In this document: positions 29,290-39,617 of the stretch, piece after piece
Numbering within the stretch: position 1 is the stretch's first letter
Layout: each line of letters begins with the position of its first letter
From: Legionella cherrii
GTDB lineage: Bacteria; Pseudomonadota; Gammaproteobacteria; Legionellales; Legionellaceae
Length of the DNA stretch: 64,000 nt
Assembly (NCBI RefSeq): GCF_900635815.1
Contig: NZ_LR134173.1
Location: 2,884,001-2,948,000 of the forward strand
Direction: 5' to 3'
Translations under genes and position numbers: made by a program
Notes under the pieces: generated by a model
Database searches by the model: none
What the model was told of the DNA's origin: nothing
The model's input: the letters and a program-made list of their open reading frames with translations, nothing else

Positions 29290-31731
29290 TTAATGGGTAT
29301 GTAAATCATTATTTTTAATTTTTTTTGATCTTTTACCCACTAAAGCCTCAGATTGTACATTTGTTGGCTGATTGACCCAAGGACTGCGTTGTAAAGCCAG
29401 TTCTAAAACCTGTTCTATGGTCTTAACTGGATGTATTGTTAGCTTACGCAAAACATTATCTGGTATCTCTTCCAGGTCTTTTACATTTTCCTCGGGAATA
29501 ATGACATGCTTAATTCCGCCTCGATGAGCTGCCAATAATTTCTCTTTAAGACCACCAATTGGCAATACCTGCCCTCTCAACGTTATTTCCCCTGTCATCG
29601 CTACATCTGCTTTAACAGGAATATGAGTCACTACAGAAACCAAAACAGTACACATACCAATACCAGCACTTGGACCATCCTTGGGAGTAGCCCCTTCAGG
29701 AACGTGGACATGGAAGTCATTCTTATCATAAAAATCATCGGGCAAGCCAAAATTTTGAGCTCGACTTCGTACAACAGTCATCGCAGCATGGATAGACTCC
29801 TGCATGACCTCACCCAACTGACCTGTATGCGTGACCTTCCCTTTACCGGGCATCATTGATGCTTCAATTGTTAGCAGCTCTCCGCCCACACTTGTCCAAG
29901 CTAAGCCTGTAACCTGCCCCACTTGATCAAACTCTTCTGCTAAGCCATATCGAAACTTTTTCACACCCAAATATTTTTCGATATTACTTGTAGTTACAGT
30001 CATTTTTTTAACTTTTTTATTCGAGAGGATTTCTTTTACGACTTTCCTACAAATACTCGCAATATCTCGTTCTAAATTACGTACGCCTGCTTCACGAGTA
30101 TAGTGGCGAATCACTTCTCGAATTGCGCCTTCACTAATATGTATTTCTTGATTACTTAAACCATTCAAGACGACTTGTTTTGGAACCAGATATTTATCAG
30201 CAATACTGACTTTCTCATCCTCTGTATAACCTGCAAGCCGAATCACTTCCATTCTATCTAATAAGGGAGCAGGAATTTCCAAAGAATTTGCTGTCGCAAT
30301 GAACATCACATCACTCAAATCATAATCTACTTCAAGATAATGATCGTTGAACGTATGGTTCTGCTCTGGATCAAGTACTTCGAGCAATGCTGCAGCAGGA
30401 TCTCCACGGAAATCCATAGCCATTTTATCGACTTCGTCCAACATAATGAGAGGATTTTTTACTCCAGCCTTACATAATTTCTGAATAATTTTTCCTGGCA
30501 TAGATCCAATATAAGTTCTTCTGTGGCCGCGAATTTCAGCTTCATCCCTTACGCCACCCAAAGCAATACGAATAAAGGTACGACCTGTAGCATTCGCAAT
30601 GGATTGTCCTAGTGAAGTTTTACCCACTCCTGGAGGTCCAACGAGACAAAGAATTGGGCCTTTTAAGCGTTTAACTCTCTGTTGAACCGCCAGATATTCA
30701 ATGATGCGTTCTTTAACCCGCTCTAGACCATAATGTTCTTTATCTAATAGTTTCTCTGCTTTGAGTAAATCAAATTGAATTTTAGTTCTCTTTTTCCAGG
30801 GTACTGCAAGCATCCAATCAAGATAGTTGCGGATCACCGTAGCCTCAGCAGACATGGGCGACATCATTTTCAATTTATGAAGTTCAGCGAGTGATTTTTC
30901 TTTTGCTTCTTTCGGCATTCCGGCTTTATTAATTGAATTTTCCAATTGTTCAATTTCATTTCCTTCTTCGCCTAACTCACCCAGCTCTTTTTGGATTGCT
31001 TTCATTTGCTCATTGAGATAATACTCGCGCTGACTTTTCTCCATTTGTCGCTTCACTCGACCTCTCACACGCTTTTCAACATGTAACAAGTCAATTTCGT
31101 TTTCAATAGCAGACATTAAACGCTCAAGGCGAGTACCTACATCTAAAGTTTCCAGTAACTCCTGCTTGTCATCGACCTTCAGCGTTAAATGAGCAGCTAT
31201 AGTATCAGCCAAACGCCCTGGTTCTTCTATTCCAGCAAGCGGAGACAAAACTTCAGGTGGAATTTTTTTATTAAGTTTAATGTATTGCTCAAACTGCGAC
31301 ATTAAAGAACGCATCAATATACCAATATCGGGTTCTTGTACCGCAGCATTTGCATCTTCTAATAATTCAAGCTCAGCCTCTAGATATCCTTTAGCCTGAT
31401 TATATTCTTTTGCCCTGGCACGCTTTTCCCCTTCTACTAAAACTTTTACGGTTCCATCCGGTAATTTTAATAACTGCAAAACACTGGATAATGTACCGAC
31501 CTGGAAAATGTCAGCCTCACCCGGATCGTCATTGGATGATTTTTTCTGTGCTACTAAAAAGATTTGCTTACTATCAACCATAGCCGCTTCTAAGGCTTTA
31601 ATTGATTTTCCTCTTCCAACAAAAAGAGGAATAACCATATGAGGGTAGACCACTACGTCTCTTAATGGTAATACAGGTATATTTGACAGTTTTTCTGCCT
31701 CATTCGAAGTCTCTATAATTTCAGTGGACAT
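29290..31731 (-). CDS. lon: ATP-dependent protease La (Lon)
   Basis: Lon is a hexameric AAA+ serine protease of the cytoplasm that degrades misfolded and regulatory proteins. The 813-residue product has the N-terminal substrate-binding domain (NIPVLPLRDVVVYPHMVIPL), the Walker A GPPGVGKTS, Walker B IMLDEVDKM, and a C-terminal protease domain. The catalytic Ser is about residue 688 in PKDGPSAGIG and the Lys about 731 in GGLKEKLL. It lies between clpX and hupB, as in E. coli. The C-terminal tail ends in HTH with a basic stretch. Confidence 0.98.
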   Translation of the reverse strand: MSTEIIETSNEAEKLSNIPVLPLRDVVVYPHMVIPLFVGRGKSIKALEAAMVDSKQIFLVAQKKSSNDDPGEADIFQVGTLSSVLQLLKLPDGTVKVLVEGEKRARAKEYNQAKGYLEAELELLEDANAAVQEPDIGILMRSLMSQFEQYIKLNKKIPPEVLSPLAGIEEPGRLADTIAAHLTLKVDDKQELLETLDVGTRLERLMSAIENEIDLLHVEKRVRGRVKRQMEKSQREYYLNEQMKAIQKELGELGEEGNEIEQLENSINKAGMPKEAKEKSLAELHKLKMMSPMSAEATVIRNYLDWMLAVPWKKRTKIQFDLLKAEKLLDKEHYGLERVKERIIEYLAVQQRVKRLKGPILCLVGPPGVGKTSLGQSIANATGRTFIRIALGGVRDEAEIRGHRRTYIGSMPGKIIQKLCKAGVKNPLIMLDEVDKMAMDFRGDPAAALLEVLDPEQNHTFNDHYLEVDYDLSDVMFIATANSLEIPAPLLDRMEVIRLAGYTEDEKVSIADKYLVPKQVVLNGLSNQEIHISEGAIREVIRHYTREAGVRNLERDIASICRKVVKEILSNKKVKKMTVTTSNIEKYLGVKKFRYGLAEEFDQVGQVTGLAWTSVGGELLTIEASMMPGKGKVTHTGQLGEVMQESIHAAMTVVRSRAQNFGLPDDFYDKNDFHVHVPEGATPKDGPSAGIGMCTVLVSVVTHIPVKADVAMTGEITLRGQVLPIGGLKEKLLAAHRGGIKHVIIPEENVKDLEEIPDNVLRKLTIHPVKTIEQVLELALQRSPWVNQPTNVQSEALVGKRSKKIKNNDLHTH

Positions 31732-31895
31732 AATGAACCCTTATTCAAACGAAAAACTTTATTTAAAATTTACGCGACTACTAATTATAATTTAAAAGGA
31801 AGGGAGAGTTATTGCAAGAAAACAAAGCGTTATAATTAAGAAAGTTGTCTAAAGAACATCTCTCCCACACTAAGTGCAGGAGAGGAGTAGAAACA

Positions 31896-33170
31896 CTACT
31901 CTTGACCACCTGCTGCACTCTTCATCCCTTCTTGCTCATAAATAAGAATTGGTTTTGATGCGCTATTTACAGCACTCTCATCAACTACAACCTTAATTAC
32001 TCCTTCAAGAGAAGGTAATTCATACATGGTGTCTAATAGAATATTTTCAAGTATAGCACGTAAACCTCGTGCACCCATTTTGCGTTCCAGAGCTTTTTTG
32101 GAAATAGCAATCAATGCTTCTTCTCTAAATTCAAGCTCTACACCTTCCATTTTAAATAGAGACTGGAATTGTTTCGTCAAAGCATTTTTAGGATTAGTTA
32201 AAATATCAATAAGAGCTGATTCATCCAGTTCTTGCAAAGTAGCAACGACAGGTAATCGACCTACAAACTCAGGTATTAATCCATATTTAATCAAATCATC
32301 TGACTCTAACTGGTTCAATACTTTCGATATTTCATCACTGTTTTCTTTTTTATTTTTTAATTGAGCAGAGAATCCAATGCCTGACTTATCACTTCGCTCT
32401 CTGATTACCTTTTCCAAGCCAGCAAAAGCACCACCGCAAATAAATAAAATATTGGAAGTATCCACTTGTAAAAATTCTTGTTGTGGATGTTTACGTCCGC
32501 CTTGGGGTGGAACAGAGGCGATGGTCCCTTCAATGAGTTTTAAAAGAGCTTGTTGCACGCCCTCACCAGAAACATCGCGTGTAATCGAAGGATTATCTGA
32601 CTTACGTGATATTTTATCAATTTCATCGATATACACGATACCATGTTGTGCTTTATCCACGTCATAATCACATTTTTGTAAAAGCTTCTGGATAATATTT
32701 TCAACGTCTTCACCGACATAACCCGCCTCAGTCAATGTAGTTGCATCTGCCATAGCAAATGGAACATTGAGGATTCGAGCTAATGTTTGGGCTAAAAGTG
32801 TTTTTCCGCTACCAGTTGGACCTATAAGTAAGATATTACTTTTACCAAGTTCCACTCCGTCTTCACTTTTATGTTGTAATCGCTTGTAGTGATTGTAAAC
32901 AGCTACGGACAAGACTTTTTTTGCATGCGATTGTCCTATGACGTACTCATCCAAAAAGTTTGAGATTTCTTTGGGTGATGGTAAACGTACTTCAGCTTCT
33001 TCATGAGCTTCGTGTGTTTCTTCACGAATAATATCATTACAGAGCTCTACACATTCATCACAGACAAATACAGAAGGACCAGCAATCAATTTTTTTACTT
33101 CATGTTGGCTCTTTCCACAAAAAGAACAATACAAAACTTTATCGCCACTTCCGTTACCGGATTTACTCAT
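31896..33170 (-). CDS. clpX: ATP-dependent Clp protease unfoldase ClpX
   Basis: ClpX unfolds tagged substrates and feeds them to ClpP. I start at ATG 33170 ([11 protein letters not shown]) since AAGGGG precedes it, giving 424 residues; the longer frame to 33233 adds an unlikely hydrophobic extension. Features are the N-terminal zinc domain (CSFCGK and CDECVELC), Walker [10 protein letters not shown], Walker [11 protein letters not shown], the GYVGED pore-1 loop, and the IGF-type ClpP-contact loop, seen as SGIGFSAQ. A 289-base gap with a repeat separates it from clpP, which is unusually long. Confidence 0.97.
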   Translation of the reverse strand: MSKSGNGSGDKVLYCSFCGKSQHEVKKLIAGPSVFVCDECVELCNDIIREETHEAHEEAEVRLPSPKEISNFLDEYVIGQSHAKKVLSVAVYNHYKRLQHKSEDGVELGKSNILLIGPTGSGKTLLAQTLARILNVPFAMADATTLTEAGYVGEDVENIIQKLLQKCDYDVDKAQHGIVYIDEIDKISRKSDNPSITRDVSGEGVQQALLKLIEGTIASVPPQGGRKHPQQEFLQVDTSNILFICGGAFAGLEKVIRERSDKSGIGFSAQLKNKKENSDEISKVLNQLESDDLIKYGLIPEFVGRLPVVATLQELDESALIDILTNPKNALTKQFQSLFKMEGVELEFREEALIAISKKALERKMGARGLRAILENILLDTMYELPSLEGVIKVVVDESAVNSASKPILIYEQEGMKSAAGGQE

Positions 33171-33344
33171 AACCAAACCCCTTCTTACAACGATTATCGG
33201 AAAAAAAGATAATATATGTAAAATATTAGTCAATCAGAAAAAGATATGCCACTGTTTTTCATGTAACTACTTTTTTTAAAAACAAAAAGAAATACGAAAA
33301 AAAGCAATAATGAATCAATATAAAAGAACCCTAATCGCATTCCT

Positions 33345-33419
33345 AGCCTGGGTGCAGCGAAGCGGAACCCGGTAAATCTGAACCTAAAACCCAGGTTCCG
33401 CTTCACTGCACCTGGGTTA
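33345..33419. repeat. Long inverted-repeat element between clpP and clpX
   Basis: The left arm (from 33345) reads AGCCTGGGTGCAGCGAAGCGG-AACCCGG, and the right arm (33390-33419) reads CCAGGTTCCGCTTC-ACTGCACCTGGGTT. The two arms pair over about 25 bases with one mismatch around a 20-base loop. It carries no ORF. The shape suggests a small non-autonomous repeat or a strong attenuating hairpin within the clpP-clpX transcript. Confidence 0.75.
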
Positions 33420-33459
33420 TGATACATTATAGTTCAGTTCTTTGAATTTAAAGTTATAG

Positions 33460-34098
33460 TTACTCTGTTTTATTCACTGACTCTCGATCATAAAGCACTC
33501 TATCAACTAAGCCGTACTCAACAGCTTGTGTGGCACTCATAAAATTATCACGTTCGGTATCACGCATAATCTGATCAGGTGTCTTTTTAGTATGATGTGC
33601 CATAATTGTATTTAAACGTTCTCTTACGGCTAAGGTCTCGCGCGCATGAATTTCAATATCAGTAGCTTGGCCTCGATAACCACCTAAAGGTTGATGAATC
33701 ATTACTCGTGAGTTTGGCAAACAGAATCTCTTACCTTCAGCTCCTGCACAAAGTAACAAGGCAGCAGCGCTTGCTGCTTGCCCTATACACAAAGTACTCA
33801 CATCAGGTTTAATAAACTGGATGGTATCGTAAATTGCTAAGCCAGCGGTTACTACACCTCCAGGAGAATTAATATAGAGAGAAATATCTTTTTCAGGGTT
33901 TTCAGACTCAAGAAACAACAATTGAGCAACTACCAAATTAGCCATATGGTCTTCAACTTCACCTAAAAGAAAGATAATACGTTCTTTTAATAATCTTGAA
34001 TAAATATCATACGAACGCTCACCACGTGAGGTCTGTTCAATAACCATTGGGACTAATCCACTGGCATTGCGAATTATGTTATCTGAATATCCCGACAT
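33460..34098 (-). CDS. clpP: ATP-dependent Clp protease proteolytic subunit ClpP
   Basis: The 212-residue serine peptidase forms the tetradecameric barrel that works with ClpX and ClpA. The catalytic triad is visible: Ser110 in [10 protein letters not shown], His135 in VMIHQPLGG and Asp184 in TERDNFMS. The processing region near the N-terminus includes [21 protein letters not shown]. It starts 4 bases after the tig stop and is likely co-transcribed with it. Confidence 0.98.
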   Translation of the reverse strand: MSGYSDNIIRNASGLVPMVIEQTSRGERSYDIYSRLLKERIIFLLGEVEDHMANLVVAQLLFLESENPEKDISLYINSPGGVVTAGLAIYDTIQFIKPDVSTLCIGQAASAAALLLCAGAEGKRFCLPNSRVMIHQPLGGYRGQATDIEIHARETLAVRERLNTIMAHHTKKTPDQIMRDTERDNFMSATQAVEYGLVDRVLYDRESVNKTE

Positions 34099-34102
34099 AC
34101 AA

Positions 34103-35443
34103 TTACTCTCCTTTTTTCTCAGTTGCTTCAGTTGCAGGCTTAGGATTCATGATTGAATCATAATCTTTGTTCTTATATTTAATTTTTGCATCTTCAGCAA
34201 TTTTATCTGCAACCATTTCTTCCATAACAATCGCTTCAATTTCAGCCATATGCTCTTTGCTGCTTTGATACCAAGAACGCAACTCATCAGGATTCTCATA
34301 AGCACTGGCAAATCGTTCAATTACCGCATTCACTTTATCTTTATCTGCAACAATTTGATGTTTTTTAACATATTCAGAAAAGAGCAGACCAAGATGAACA
34401 CGACGTTTTGCTTGTTCTTCAAACAGTTCACGAGGAAAATCAGGTATCTTTTCATTCTCATGATGTTCATGTCCAAAAAGACGATGATACATATCATGTT
34501 TCAAATGTTCGATTTCTTTGTCAATTAAAGCTAATGGCAATTCAATAACATTAACTTCCATTAATTTATCAAACAGCTTTTCTCTATTCATCATACTGAC
34601 GCGACGCTCTAACTCACGAGCCATATTCTCTTTAATGTCTTTTTTCAATGCGTCAATGCCACCTTCTTTGATGTTAAATTTTTCAGCAAAGGCTTCGTTG
34701 AGTTCAGGCAGTTTTCCTTCCATCACATTGTGAAGTGTAATTTTGAAAACAGCTTCTTTTCCTGCTAATTCTTTATGTCCATAATCTTCAGGGAAGGTTA
34801 CTGTAATATCAAAAGATTTATCCTTCTTATTACCAATAATTCCATCTTCAAAGCCAGGGATCATGGATCCTGAACCAATTACTAACTCATGTCCTTTGGC
34901 GCTACCGCCTTCAAACAGTTTATCATCAAGGTATCCTTCAAAATCGATAACTACTTTGTCGCCTTTTTTGACAGCACGGGATACATCATGCCATTCTTTA
35001 TTTTGCTCACGAAGTTTATCCAACATGTCTTCAACATCTTTATCTGTAACTTCTGAACGAGCCAGCTCAACAGCCGCTTGATTTAATTCTACAATTTCAA
35101 ATACAGGCATTACTTCAAATATTGCAGAATATCTGAAGTCTTTTCCTTTCTCTAGTTGCTCAGGTTCAACAGAGGGATAGCCTGCAGGAACTAATTCATT
35201 TTTTTGTAATGCTTCAAACAAAGTAGATTGCACCATATCTCGAGCGACTTCTTCACGAACACTTTGTGAATAGCGACTGACAACAACTTGGAAGGGTACT
35301 TTACCAGGACGAAAACCATCAATCTTAACTTTGCGAGCAAGATTCTTGAGACGTAAGCTCACTTCTTCCTCAACTTTCTCTGAAGGTACAGAAACTGTTA
35401 CCTTACGTTCCAAACCTTTTAGGGTCTCAACAGAAACTTGCAT
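34103..35443 (-). CDS. tig: Trigger factor
   Basis: Trigger factor is the ribosome-bound chaperone and prolyl isomerase. The start is ATG 35443 ([17 protein letters not shown]) with an AGAGGTGATAT-type site, giving 446 residues. An in-frame opening to 35554 is the antisense-looking read-through of tRNA-Leu and is not part of the gene. The ribosome-binding signature GFRPGKVP is present, then an FKBP-type domain ([29 protein letters not shown]) and the long C-terminal chaperone helices. It heads the tig-clpP-clpX-lon block. Confidence 0.97.
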   Translation of the reverse strand: MQVSVETLKGLERKVTVSVPSEKVEEEVSLRLKNLARKVKIDGFRPGKVPFQVVVSRYSQSVREEVARDMVQSTLFEALQKNELVPAGYPSVEPEQLEKGKDFRYSAIFEVMPVFEIVELNQAAVELARSEVTDKDVEDMLDKLREQNKEWHDVSRAVKKGDKVVIDFEGYLDDKLFEGGSAKGHELVIGSGSMIPGFEDGIIGNKKDKSFDITVTFPEDYGHKELAGKEAVFKITLHNVMEGKLPELNEAFAEKFNIKEGGIDALKKDIKENMARELERRVSMMNREKLFDKLMEVNVIELPLALIDKEIEHLKHDMYHRLFGHEHHENEKIPDFPRELFEEQAKRRVHLGLLFSEYVKKHQIVADKDKVNAVIERFASAYENPDELRSWYQSSKEHMAEIEAIVMEEMVADKIAEDAKIKYKNKDYDSIMNPKPATEATEKKGE

Positions 35444-35475
35444 TAATATCACCTCTTGGAATTTATAATGATAAA

Positions 35476-35560
35476 TGGTGCGAAAGGAGAGACTCGAACT
35501 CTCACGGGTCGCCCCGCTGGAACCTAAATCCAGTGCGTCTACCAATTCCGCCACTTTCGC
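35476..35560 (-). tRNA. tRNA-Leu (anticodon TAG)
   Basis: On the minus strand the acceptor GCGAAAG pairs with CTTTCGC, the anticodon arm CTGGA-TTTAGGT-TCCAG has TAG, a long variable arm is present, the T-loop is AGTTCGAGTCT, and CCA is encoded. It lies just upstream of tig. Confidence 0.97.
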
Positions 35561-35646
35561 AAATCAGGTTGGATTATCAATCAGTAATTCGGTCTTGTAA
35601 AGACTCAGATAAAATCTTTAGCGATAAACCTTTTGTTTCTCTCAAA

Positions 35647-35723
35647 TGGGGTGAACGATGGGACTCGAACCCACGACAACCGGGATCACAACCCGGGGCT
35701 CTACCAACTGAGCTACGCTCACC
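35647..35723 (-). tRNA. tRNA-His (anticodon GTG)
   Basis: On the minus strand the gene starts with the extra G-1 typical of histidine tRNAs, which pairs with C73. The acceptor GTGAGCG pairs with CGTTCAC. The anticodon loop TTGTGAT has GTG, the T-loop is GGTTCGAGTCC, and CCA is encoded. Confidence 0.96.
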
Positions 35724-35766
35724 ATAAATCTTTTATACCAGAAATTCTTTTGAACAAGATCTGGGC

Positions 35767-35843
35767 TGGCACGCCCGGCAGGATTCGAACCTGCTACCCT
35801 CGGCTTAGAAGGCCGATGCTCTATCCAGATGAGCTACGGGCGC
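35767..35843 (-). tRNA. tRNA-Arg (anticodon TCT)
   Basis: On the minus strand the acceptor GCGCCCG pairs with CGGGCGT, the anticodon loop CTTCTAA has TCT, the T-loop is GGTTCGAATCC, and CCA is encoded. It reads the rare arginine codons AGA and AGG. Confidence 0.97.
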
Positions 35844-35847
35844 ATCT

Positions 35848-35924
35848 TGGTCGGGGTAGAGGGATTCGAACCCCCGACATCCTGCTCCCAAAGCAGGCGC
35901 GCTACCAGACTGCGCTATACCCCG
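35848..35924 (-). tRNA. tRNA-Pro (anticodon TGG)
   Basis: On the minus strand the acceptor CGGGGTA pairs with TACCCCG, the anticodon loop TTTGGGA has TGG, the T-loop is GGTTCGAATCC, and CCA is encoded. It is the first gene of the Pro-Arg-His-Leu cluster, which is followed by tig. Its 5' side faces the tyrosine recombinase. Confidence 0.97.
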
Positions 35925-36161
35925 TTTAACCCGTCCCCAAGGACAGAGCGCAGATAATACTAGGTGCTTTCATCAAGGTCAATATCTTAAATCATTTAAT
36001 TTCAGTTAATTTTAAATTATTGCTGTAGATGTTTATTTACCTTGACCAAGTCGTAATTTTTTCAATCATCTAGCTTTACATACAATCACTTAAGTCAACT
36101 ACTCGAATCTTTATTACTTTTCAGCTAGCATTGGAGATACTTTTGATCTCACTTTGAATCT

Positions 36162-37385
36162 ATGAAATTTAAACTGCTGCCTCTCTTTGACAACATGAAT
36201 TACCTGCACAAAAATCATGAACATGTTGTGCTGCCTGATATTCAATTTCAAAATGATTTTAATTACGCTTTAAACTTTTTGAAAAGCTATACAGGCAGTC
36301 AAGGTACCTTCAATAGTTACCGCAGAGAAACTGAACGATTATTGCAATGGTCCTGGTTAATTAAAAACAAAACAATCAATGAATTAAAACGTGATGATAT
36401 CGAAGACTACATTCATTTTTGCCAAAACCCACCTAAATCCTGGATTAGTTTAAAAAAAGTACCGCGATTTATTGAACAAAACGGTACACGTATTCCCAAT
36501 GAAGAATGGAGACCTTTTGTAGTTACCTTAAGTAAATCAGCAATAAAAAATGGGCATAAACCCCAAATTGAACAATTCAATTTGTCTCAAGGAGCCATCC
36601 AAGAAATATTCGCCATTTTAAGTACCTTGTTTAATTTCTTAATTGCTGAAGAATATCTGGTTTCTAATCCAGTCGCCCTGATTCGCCAAAAAAGTAAATT
36701 TATTCGTAAACGGCAACATAATGCCCCTATCCGCAGATTGAGTTTAGTTCAGTGGAGTGCCGTGTTAGATGCAGCCGAGTCTCTAGCCGAAGAATCCCCC
36801 CTGAAACATGAACGCACTCGTTTTATGTTGAGCCTATTATTTGGTATGTATCTACGTATCTCCGAATTGGCAGCAAGTGACCGTTGGATCCCCAGTATGA
36901 ATGACTTTGCCAAGGACAGTAACGGCCATTGGTGGTTCACCACAGTTGGTAAAGGAAATAAGGAGCGGCAAATCGCTGTCAGCGAAGCGATGCTCGAAAG
37001 TTTGATGCGATGGCGTTGTTTCTTGGGATTATCACCCCTCCCTACTCCTGCTGATAATAGCCCACTCATCCCCAAAATCCGCGGAAATGGTCCCATGAGT
37101 GATACGGCGCCGATACGAAGAATTATTCAACGCTGTTTTGACTTAGCCGGAGAACAACTTCGGATGAAAGGTCACAGAGAAGAAGCAGATAATTTGGCTG
37201 CAGCAACAGTTCACTGGCTAAGGCATACTGGTATTTCTGAAGATGTTAAAATTCGTCCTCGTGAACATGTACGGGATGATGCTGGCCACAGTTCAAGTGC
37301 AACCACAGATCGTTATATTGATATTGAAAAACAGGCTCGCTATCAATCTGCCAGGAAAAAAACTATTGAGCCAGAACCCAGTTAA
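36162..37385 (+). CDS. Tyrosine recombinase / phage-type integrase
   Basis: The 407-residue product has a SAM-like core-binding domain (about residues 30-170, with TGSQGTFNSYRRETERLLQW) and a complete tyrosine-recombinase catalytic set. This set is Arg232 (YLRISEL), Lys264 (VGKGNKER), His351 and Arg354 (HWLRHTG), His376 (AGHSS) and Tyr385 (DRYIDIE). It should cut and rejoin DNA through a 3'-phosphotyrosine. It sits next to a four-tRNA cluster but no phage, plasmid or cargo genes adjoin, and ordinary genes follow. It may be a domesticated or stranded integrase. The start has no clear ribosome site; the Met at residue 12 is an alternative. Confidence 0.88.
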   Translation: MKFKLLPLFDNMNYLHKNHEHVVLPDIQFQNDFNYALNFLKSYTGSQGTFNSYRRETERLLQWSWLIKNKTINELKRDDIEDYIHFCQNPPKSWISLKKVPRFIEQNGTRIPNEEWRPFVVTLSKSAIKNGHKPQIEQFNLSQGAIQEIFAILSTLFNFLIAEEYLVSNPVALIRQKSKFIRKRQHNAPIRRLSLVQWSAVLDAAESLAEESPLKHERTRFMLSLLFGMYLRISELAASDRWIPSMNDFAKDSNGHWWFTTVGKGNKERQIAVSEAMLESLMRWRCFLGLSPLPTPADNSPLIPKIRGNGPMSDTAPIRRIIQRCFDLAGEQLRMKGHREEADNLAAATVHWLRHTGISEDVKIRPREHVRDDAGHSSSATTDRYIDIEKQARYQSARKKTIEPEPS

Positions 37386-37460
37386 GCGGATTTATGTTAG
37401 AATTGAGGTAAATTCGTAGCTTTGTTGCCCGGATTATCGCAGTGTAGTCCGTATACTTTG

Positions 37461-37545
37461 CCGTCATCCCGAGCATAGCGAGGGATCTCCGCGTTGCAGC
37501 GCAGGCTTATGATAGGAGCTCTCTCGCTTTAATCGCGATGATGAG
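37461..37545. repeat. GTCATCCC-family repeat upstream of the ABC-F gene
   Basis: CCGTCATCCCGAGCATAGCGAGGGATCTCC is followed after about 25 bases by GGAGCTCTCTCGC, the imperfect inverse of GCGAGGGATCTCC. This matches the layout of the copy at 19963-20040, with a decayed right arm. Confidence 0.6.
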
Positions 37546-37594
37546 AACTCATAATTTGTGTATAACCCACTCTATTTATGGCTAAAGATTTATC

Positions 37595-39445
37595 ATGCTT
37601 ACTCTTCGTCAAATTACTCTCAGTCGTGGCAATAAAGTTTTATTAGATAAAGTCAATGTCACATTATATGAAAAGCAAAAAATTGGTCTTATTGGCCATA
37701 ATGGCTGTGGCAAATCAACATTATTTGATTTTTTATTAAGGAAATTGCAACCTGATACCGGCGATTTTTTAATTAATCCTCAACTCACGATCAGTCATTT
37801 ATCACAGCAATTACCTGATAGTGATGAAAAAGCACTGGATTTTGTACTAGGTGGTGATGAGCAATATATGAAGTTGCTCCAACGCTTGAGCGATGCAGAA
37901 GCGACAGGCAATGATGCCGAAGTATTAGCCTGCCATGAGGAATTAAGCCATAGCGGAGGCTACAGTAAACCCGCTCAAGCAGCGACCATTATGTCTGGCC
38001 TGGGTTTTAGAGGGGAGCAACAACACGCGTCGGTAAATAGTTTTTCCGGGGGATGGCGCATGCGTTTAAGCCTCGCACGCTGCTTGATGAACCCGGCTGA
38101 TTTACTTTTACTGGATGAACCGACCAACCATTTAGACATGGAAGCAATATTTTGGTTGGAGCGCTTTTTAAAACAAAGCCCAAGCACCATCATCCTTATT
38201 TCTCATGATCGTGAATTTCTGGATGCCTTTGTTACTCATATTCTGCATATCGAGAAGCAAAATCTAACTCTATATAGTGGTGATTACAGTTGTTTTGAAA
38301 AAACACATGCACAACAATTGGCGTTACAACAAGCCATGTATGAAAAACAACAAACCAAAATTAATCATATGATGTCCTTTGTCAATCGATTTAGAGCGAA
38401 AGCGACTAAAGCAAAACAAGCACAAGGACGTCTCAAAGCCATAGAAAGAATGGAAATTATTGCAGCAGCACAGGCTGATTCCCCCTTTTCTTTTGATTTT
38501 TTTCCATGTCCCCGAGCAGGAAATCCATTAATTCAATGCAATATGGTTGATGCCGGATATCAATCTGAAAAACCGATATTAAAACGAATCAATTTCTCAC
38601 TCAATCCAGGTGACAGAATAGCCTTATTAGGGCCCAATGGCGAAGGAAAATCGACGCTAATCAAGACATTAACGGGGTCTTTAACCCCTTTGAATGGTAC
38701 AATCCACCGCTCTGCCCATTTAAAGATCGGCTATTACGCACAACACCAATTAGAACAGCTGGATTATAATTTAAGTCCTGTGGAAACGATTCAAGTTCTA
38801 TCACCAGAAGCACGTGAACAAACCATTCGCGATTTTTTAGGTGGATTTAACTTTACTGGTGATATGGCAGTTCAACCTATAAATCATTTTTCCGGAGGCG
38901 AAAAAGCACGTTTGGCTTTAGCAAAACTTGTTTGGCTCAAACCCAATCTACTTTTGCTTGATGAGCCTACAAACCATTTGGATCTGGGAATGCGCTCAGC
39001 CATTGAGCTGGCGTTGCAAAGCTATGAAGGTGCATTAATTCTTATTTCCCATGATCGTCATATGCTCAAAACCAGCGTCGATAATTTCTATCTGGTTTAC
39101 CAGCAAAAAGTGCAAGCTTTTGATGGAGACTTGGATGATTATTATTCCTGGTTACAAACTAAAGACTCAGTTAAAGTAAATAGCGTTACTTCAACTGCAA
39201 TTGATTACAAAGAAAAGAAAACGTTACAAAACCGTCTAAAAAAACTGGAACAATTGATTGAACAATATCAAAGTGAACTTAGTAAATTAGATACTCAACT
39301 TGGTGATGCCAGTCTTTATGAGGACAGCACCCAACAGAATAAGCTCAATCAATTAGTGCAAAAACGCAGTGTTATTCACTCCTCTTTAAATCAGGCTGAA
39401 GAAGAATGGTTAGAAATTAGTACCAGTCTAGAAGATATAGTTTAA
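37595..39445 (+). CDS. ABC-F family ATPase (YheS/Uup-like)
   Basis: The 616-residue cytoplasmic protein has two ABC domains and no membrane span, the ABC-F pattern of ribosome-associated translation factors. Domain 1 has Walker A GHNGCGKST and signature FSGGWRMRL with LLLDEPTNHLDM. Domain 2 (from about residue 310) has GPNGEGKST, FSGGEKARL and LLLDEPTNHLDL. The linker contains the P-site-type segment MSFVNRFRAKATKAKQAQGR. A C-terminal coiled coil (KKTLQNRLKKLEQLIEQY) is present. The pattern is closest to YheS among E. coli members, which I judge by eye. Confidence 0.9.
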   Translation: MLTLRQITLSRGNKVLLDKVNVTLYEKQKIGLIGHNGCGKSTLFDFLLRKLQPDTGDFLINPQLTISHLSQQLPDSDEKALDFVLGGDEQYMKLLQRLSDAEATGNDAEVLACHEELSHSGGYSKPAQAATIMSGLGFRGEQQHASVNSFSGGWRMRLSLARCLMNPADLLLLDEPTNHLDMEAIFWLERFLKQSPSTIILISHDREFLDAFVTHILHIEKQNLTLYSGDYSCFEKTHAQQLALQQAMYEKQQTKINHMMSFVNRFRAKATKAKQAQGRLKAIERMEIIAAAQADSPFSFDFFPCPRAGNPLIQCNMVDAGYQSEKPILKRINFSLNPGDRIALLGPNGEGKSTLIKTLTGSLTPLNGTIHRSAHLKIGYYAQHQLEQLDYNLSPVETIQVLSPEAREQTIRDFLGGFNFTGDMAVQPINHFSGGEKARLALAKLVWLKPNLLLLDEPTNHLDLGMRSAIELALQSYEGALILISHDRHMLKTSVDNFYLVYQQKVQAFDGDLDDYYSWLQTKDSVKVNSVTSTAIDYKEKKTLQNRLKKLEQLIEQYQSELSKLDTQLGDASLYEDSTQQNKLNQLVQKRSVIHSSLNQAEEEWLEISTSLEDIV

Positions 39446-39510
39446 CCCAGTTGGGTAGGACGCTGCTACTCCCGGTCAATCTGAAGCCCTCTCTCCCGAG
39501 TCTTGCATCA

Positions 39511-39602
39511 GAACACCCCGTGCCACAGCGGGGAGATTCTTAGGGGTAAACTCCTCAGGATAACGGGAATTTGTTCGGGATGACGAGATTTGCTCGGGAT
39601 GA
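39511..39602. repeat. GTCATCCC-family repeat after the ABC-F gene
   Basis: GGATAACGGGAATTTG-TTCGGGATGACGAG and GCTCGGGATGACAGC are tandem, slightly different copies of the CTCGGGATGAC word, preceded by CCCCGTGCCACAGCGGGG, a small stem. The element fills the gap between the convergent ABC-F gene and rnc. Confidence 0.55.
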
Positions 39603-39617
39603 CAGCAGCATCTCAAA

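Noticed and set aside
35444..35554. 37-codon N-terminal extension of trigger factor beginning [18 protein letters not shown]
   Set aside because: This is the well-known spurious translation of a tRNA-Leu gene (35476-35560); the true tig start at 35443 has its own ribosome site and the family's N-terminus.
35533..35929. Plus-strand frames across the Leu, His, Arg and Pro tRNA genes
   Set aside because: They read the antisense of tRNA genes, a common source of false proteins.
36749..37096. Minus-strand frame inside the tyrosine recombinase gene
   Set aside because: It has no recognisable domain and lies wholly within a well-supported gene on the other strand.
35848..39445. Genomic island or prophage around the recombinase
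   Set aside because: Only one integrase gene is present, with ordinary chromosomal genes directly on both sides and no att repeats seen.
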